Program-made: the position numbers and the translations under genes
Origin: Pseudomonadota bacterium
Lineage (GTDB): Bacteria; Desulfobacterota; JAPLJL01
NCBI GenBank assembly: GCA_026388615.1
Contig: JAPLJL010000281.1
Coordinates: 1-5,570, forward strand
DNA: 5,570 bases
Direction of reading: 5' to 3'
Notes under the pieces: generated by a model
What the model was told of the DNA's origin: nothing
Seen by the model: only the letters and a program-made list of their open reading frames with translations
Database searches by the model: none
Part shown: one piece after another, positions 4,932-5,570 of the stretch
Position numbering within the stretch: the stretch's first letter is position 1
How the letters are laid out: the number at the start of each line of letters is the position of its first letter

Positions 4932-5570
4932 AATCGTTGCCTTTATGATGCGCGAAATACTCGCGCTCAACCTGCTGGAGGAGCGCTTTTCGCCGGTCGT
5001 AGAGGCGCTTGAGCTTCCTCGGCCGGTGGCCGGCCAGGGCGTAGTGGGCGAGGATCGGGAGGGCTACGGTGGAATCAAGGTAACAGACGATCGCATCCGG
5101 AAGCTGATCCGGGTCGATCTTGCCCCAGCTGACCGCTTCGGACGGGGTGGCGCCGGAAAGGCCGCCGGTGTCGGGCCGGGCGTCGGTGAACTGAATGAAA
5201 TAATCGTGGCCGGCTTCCTTGATCCGAAGAACCTCCTGGATCTGGGGCTCGGTTTGGAGGGTGAAATTCTTGGGGGAACCGCCCCCGATCAGGACCACCG
5301 CGCTCTTTTTGCCGCGAAGCTTCGCATCGAGGACTATGCCGGTGGTTTCGTTCACATCCACGGAGGGGTTGACTCGGCAGCGGTTGCCCTCGATCTCGAC
5401 GCCGGCTATGTTCATCCCGATGGTGGAGTCTCCCGGGGAGGAGCAGAAACAGGGCACGCCCGCCCGATAGGCGGCGGCCAGGACTGAAACATCCTTCAAG
5501 CCGAGCTCTTTTTCAAACTCGGCGCAGTATTTGCCTAGGAGGTGATGCAGTTCGGCGGTGCCCATCTCCT
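4930..5570 (-). CDS. Deoxyhypusine-synthase-like enzyme (probable homospermidine-type synthase), N-terminus beyond window
   Basis: The last 212 codons of a deoxyhypusine-synthase-family protein. ATG 5565 is an internal methionine: the homologous part of the family begins about 100-140 residues earlier, and the frame is open to the window edge. Numbering from that methionine, visible landmarks are LLGKY (9-13), the substrate-site region PGDSTIG (44-50, Asp46), the Rossmann-type VVLIGGGSPKN (90-100), FTDARPD (126-132) and SEAVSWGKIDP (142-152), with Trp147 and the catalytic-type Lys149. The two histidines after the GGG loop in the human enzyme are Asn100 and Phe101 here. Bacteria lack eIF5A, and DHS-like bacterial enzymes (sometimes named speY) are tied to NAD-dependent aminobutyl transfer making homospermidine-type polyamines. 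The ornithine decarboxylase 198 bases downstream would supply putrescine. The assigned product is an inference from family and context. Confidence 0.87.
   Translation of the reverse strand, partial: EMGTAELHHLLGKYCAEFEKELGLKDVSVLAAAYRAGVPCFCSSPGDSTIGMNIAGVEIEGNRCRVNPSVDVNETTGIVLDAKLRGKKSAVVLIGGGSPKNFTLQTEPQIQEVLRIKEAGHDYFIQFTDARPDTGGLSGATPSEAVSWGKIDPDQLPDAIVCYLDSTVALPILAHYALAGHRPRKLKRLYDRRKALLQQVEREYFAHHKGND

Noticed and set aside
4897..5487. A 196-codon plus-strand frame opposite the DHS-like gene
   Set aside because: The minus strand carries clear deoxyhypusine-synthase motifs; the plus-strand product is Gly/Asp-rich without a fold signature.
4930..5565. Treating ATG 5565 as the true start of the DHS-like gene
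   Set aside because: The frame stays open to the window edge and the family's N-terminal part is missing, so this is an internal methionine.

Overview
The window looks like a piece of a Gram-negative bacterial chromosome of moderately high GC (my impression is high 50s percent, uncounted). A lipoprotein signal, a predicted outer-membrane beta-barrel and a bacterial deoxyhypusine-synthase-like gene paired with an alanine-racemase-fold ornithine decarboxylase would suit a Desulfobacterota/Myxococcota-like or related lineage. That placement is a guess; no marker gene is present.

Layout. (1) Positions 1 to about 935, minus strand: the N-terminal 311 residues of a membrane-anchored metallophosphoesterase, cut by the left edge of the window. 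(2) Positions 981-3359, plus strand: a compact three-gene cassette of a DUF3592-like membrane protein, a DUF4185-like beta-propeller lipoprotein and a secreted protein with outer-membrane beta-barrel features. Gaps are 23 bases and then 1 base. (3) Positions 3360-3591: a short intergenic stretch with the first 29 codons of an EFR1/flavodoxin-type protein behind a perfect Shine-Dalgarno, apparently a gene remnant. (4) Positions 3592-4731, minus strand: a complete fold-III PLP decarboxylase, best called ornithine decarboxylase. (5) Positions 4732-4929: an AT-rich spacer holding a palindromic repeat-like element and an imperfect 21-base inverted repeat with AAGCCTA heptamers. (6) Positions 4930 to the right edge, minus strand: the C-terminal about 212 residues of a deoxyhypusine-synthase-like enzyme, probably a homospermidine-type polyamine synthase.

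How it fits together. The two right-hand genes form a plausible polyamine module: ornithine to putrescine by the decarboxylase, then NAD-dependent aminobutyl transfer by the deoxyhypusine-synthase-like enzyme. The plus-strand cassette is an envelope module of unknown purpose. Both sides of it carry signs of rearrangement: the DUF3592-like gene lacks the usual first membrane segment and starts almost on top of the divergent phosphoesterase start, and the EFR1 remnant stops 20 bases from the decarboxylase. I see no CRISPR array, tRNA, rRNA or transposase. The best candidates for something undescribed are the coupled propeller-lipoprotein/barrel pair and the repeat-bearing spacer. Neither is proven novel from sequence alone.
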